This document shows, piece after piece, positions 12,959 to 13,077 of a stretch of 13,077 nucleotides of DNA. The DNA lies in the NCBI GenBank assembly GCA_020720525.1, contig DYON01000048.1, forward strand, positions 1 to 13,077, read 5' to 3'. The stretch is from Acetofilamentum sp. (GTDB lineage: Bacteria > Bacteroidota > Bacteroidia > Bacteroidales > DTU049). Numbering within the stretch: position 1 is the first letter of the stretch; each line of letters starts with the position of its first letter. Position numbers and translations under genes: made by a program. The notes under the pieces were generated by a model. The model saw only the letters and a list, made by a program, of their open reading frames with translations, searched no databases and was not told where the DNA came from.

Positions 12959-13077
12959 TCATACAGTTAAATTTTTAAGTCCTTTTTCGTCGATAATTAT
13001 TTTTTCGTTTTCATAAGTTGTTACCAAAGCAAACCCGTTATAAAATGGTTCAATTGACAAGTAACGATTCTTATAAA
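12959..13077 (-). CDS. Partial C-terminal end of a probable WG-repeat protein
   Basis: On the minus strand one frame is open from the window edge for 38 codons to a TGA at 12961-12959. It reads YKNRYLSIEPFYNG, FALVTTYENEKI, IIDEKGLKNLTV. The pattern RYLSIEPFYNGFALV...IIDEKG matches a WG (KWG-type) beta-hairpin repeat, in which a short strand, an xPFxxGxAxV core and an I(D/N)xxG turn recur. The first codon is cut at the edge (codon-aligned sequence starts at 13075), and the N-terminal part lies outside. The function of such proteins is mostly unknown. One repeat is too little to name the whole protein. It converges on the lipoprotein gene with 136 nt between them. Confidence 0.6.
   Translation of the reverse strand, partial: YKNRYLSIEPFYNGFALVTTYENEKIIIDEKGLKNLTV

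Overview
The window looks like chromosomal DNA of a member of the Bacteroidota, probably a free-living or environmental Bacteroidales/Cytophagales-type bacterium. The evidence is an AT-rich base composition, genes without Shine-Dalgarno sequences, several upstream copies of the Bacteroidota -7 promoter box TAnnTTTG, a short primary sigma factor of 288 residues without region 1.1, and a DUF4837-type lipoprotein. I see no insertion sequence, phage gene, tRNA, rRNA or CRISPR array. Most of it is housekeeping DNA.

Layout. Positions 1-372 hold no supported gene, only a small inverted repeat. Two short plus-strand genes follow: a ferritin (401-916) with its own promoter and a clear terminator, and a small secreted protein (1005-1343) built from six copies of a YKSDA repeat. 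A minus-strand block runs from 6906 down to 1353: an HtrA/DegP-type periplasmic protease, the primary sigma factor RpoD, a PsiE-like membrane protein only 7 nt behind rpoD, a Wzx-like polysaccharide flippase, and a P-loop kinase/dCMP deaminase fusion. From 7075 a plus-strand block begins, divergent from htrA: an unknown membrane-anchored protein, dapF, a SpeG-like GNAT acetyltransferase and mltG are tightly packed (gaps of 5 and 11 nt, then a 4-nt overlap). After a 137-nt gap come an MltD-like LysM transglycosylase and a DUF4837 lipoprotein. At the right edge is the C-terminal end of a minus-strand protein that looks like a WG-repeat protein.

How the genes work together. The plus-strand block has a cell-envelope theme: DapF makes meso-diaminopimelate for peptidoglycan, MltG cuts nascent glycan strands, and the MltD-like enzyme cuts mature glycan. 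The unknown anchored protein and the DUF4837 lipoprotein are plausible envelope partners. The minus-strand block joins stress and transcription functions (HtrA, RpoD, PsiE-like) with a flippase and nucleotide metabolism.

The items most worth a second look are the six-repeat secreted protein, which I associate with the DUF6150/'Septknot' type of deeply knotted proteins, and the kinase-deaminase fusion, which has the domain order of the AvcD/DcdV antiphage deaminases but sits in a housekeeping setting. I do not see a convincing new multi-gene system.
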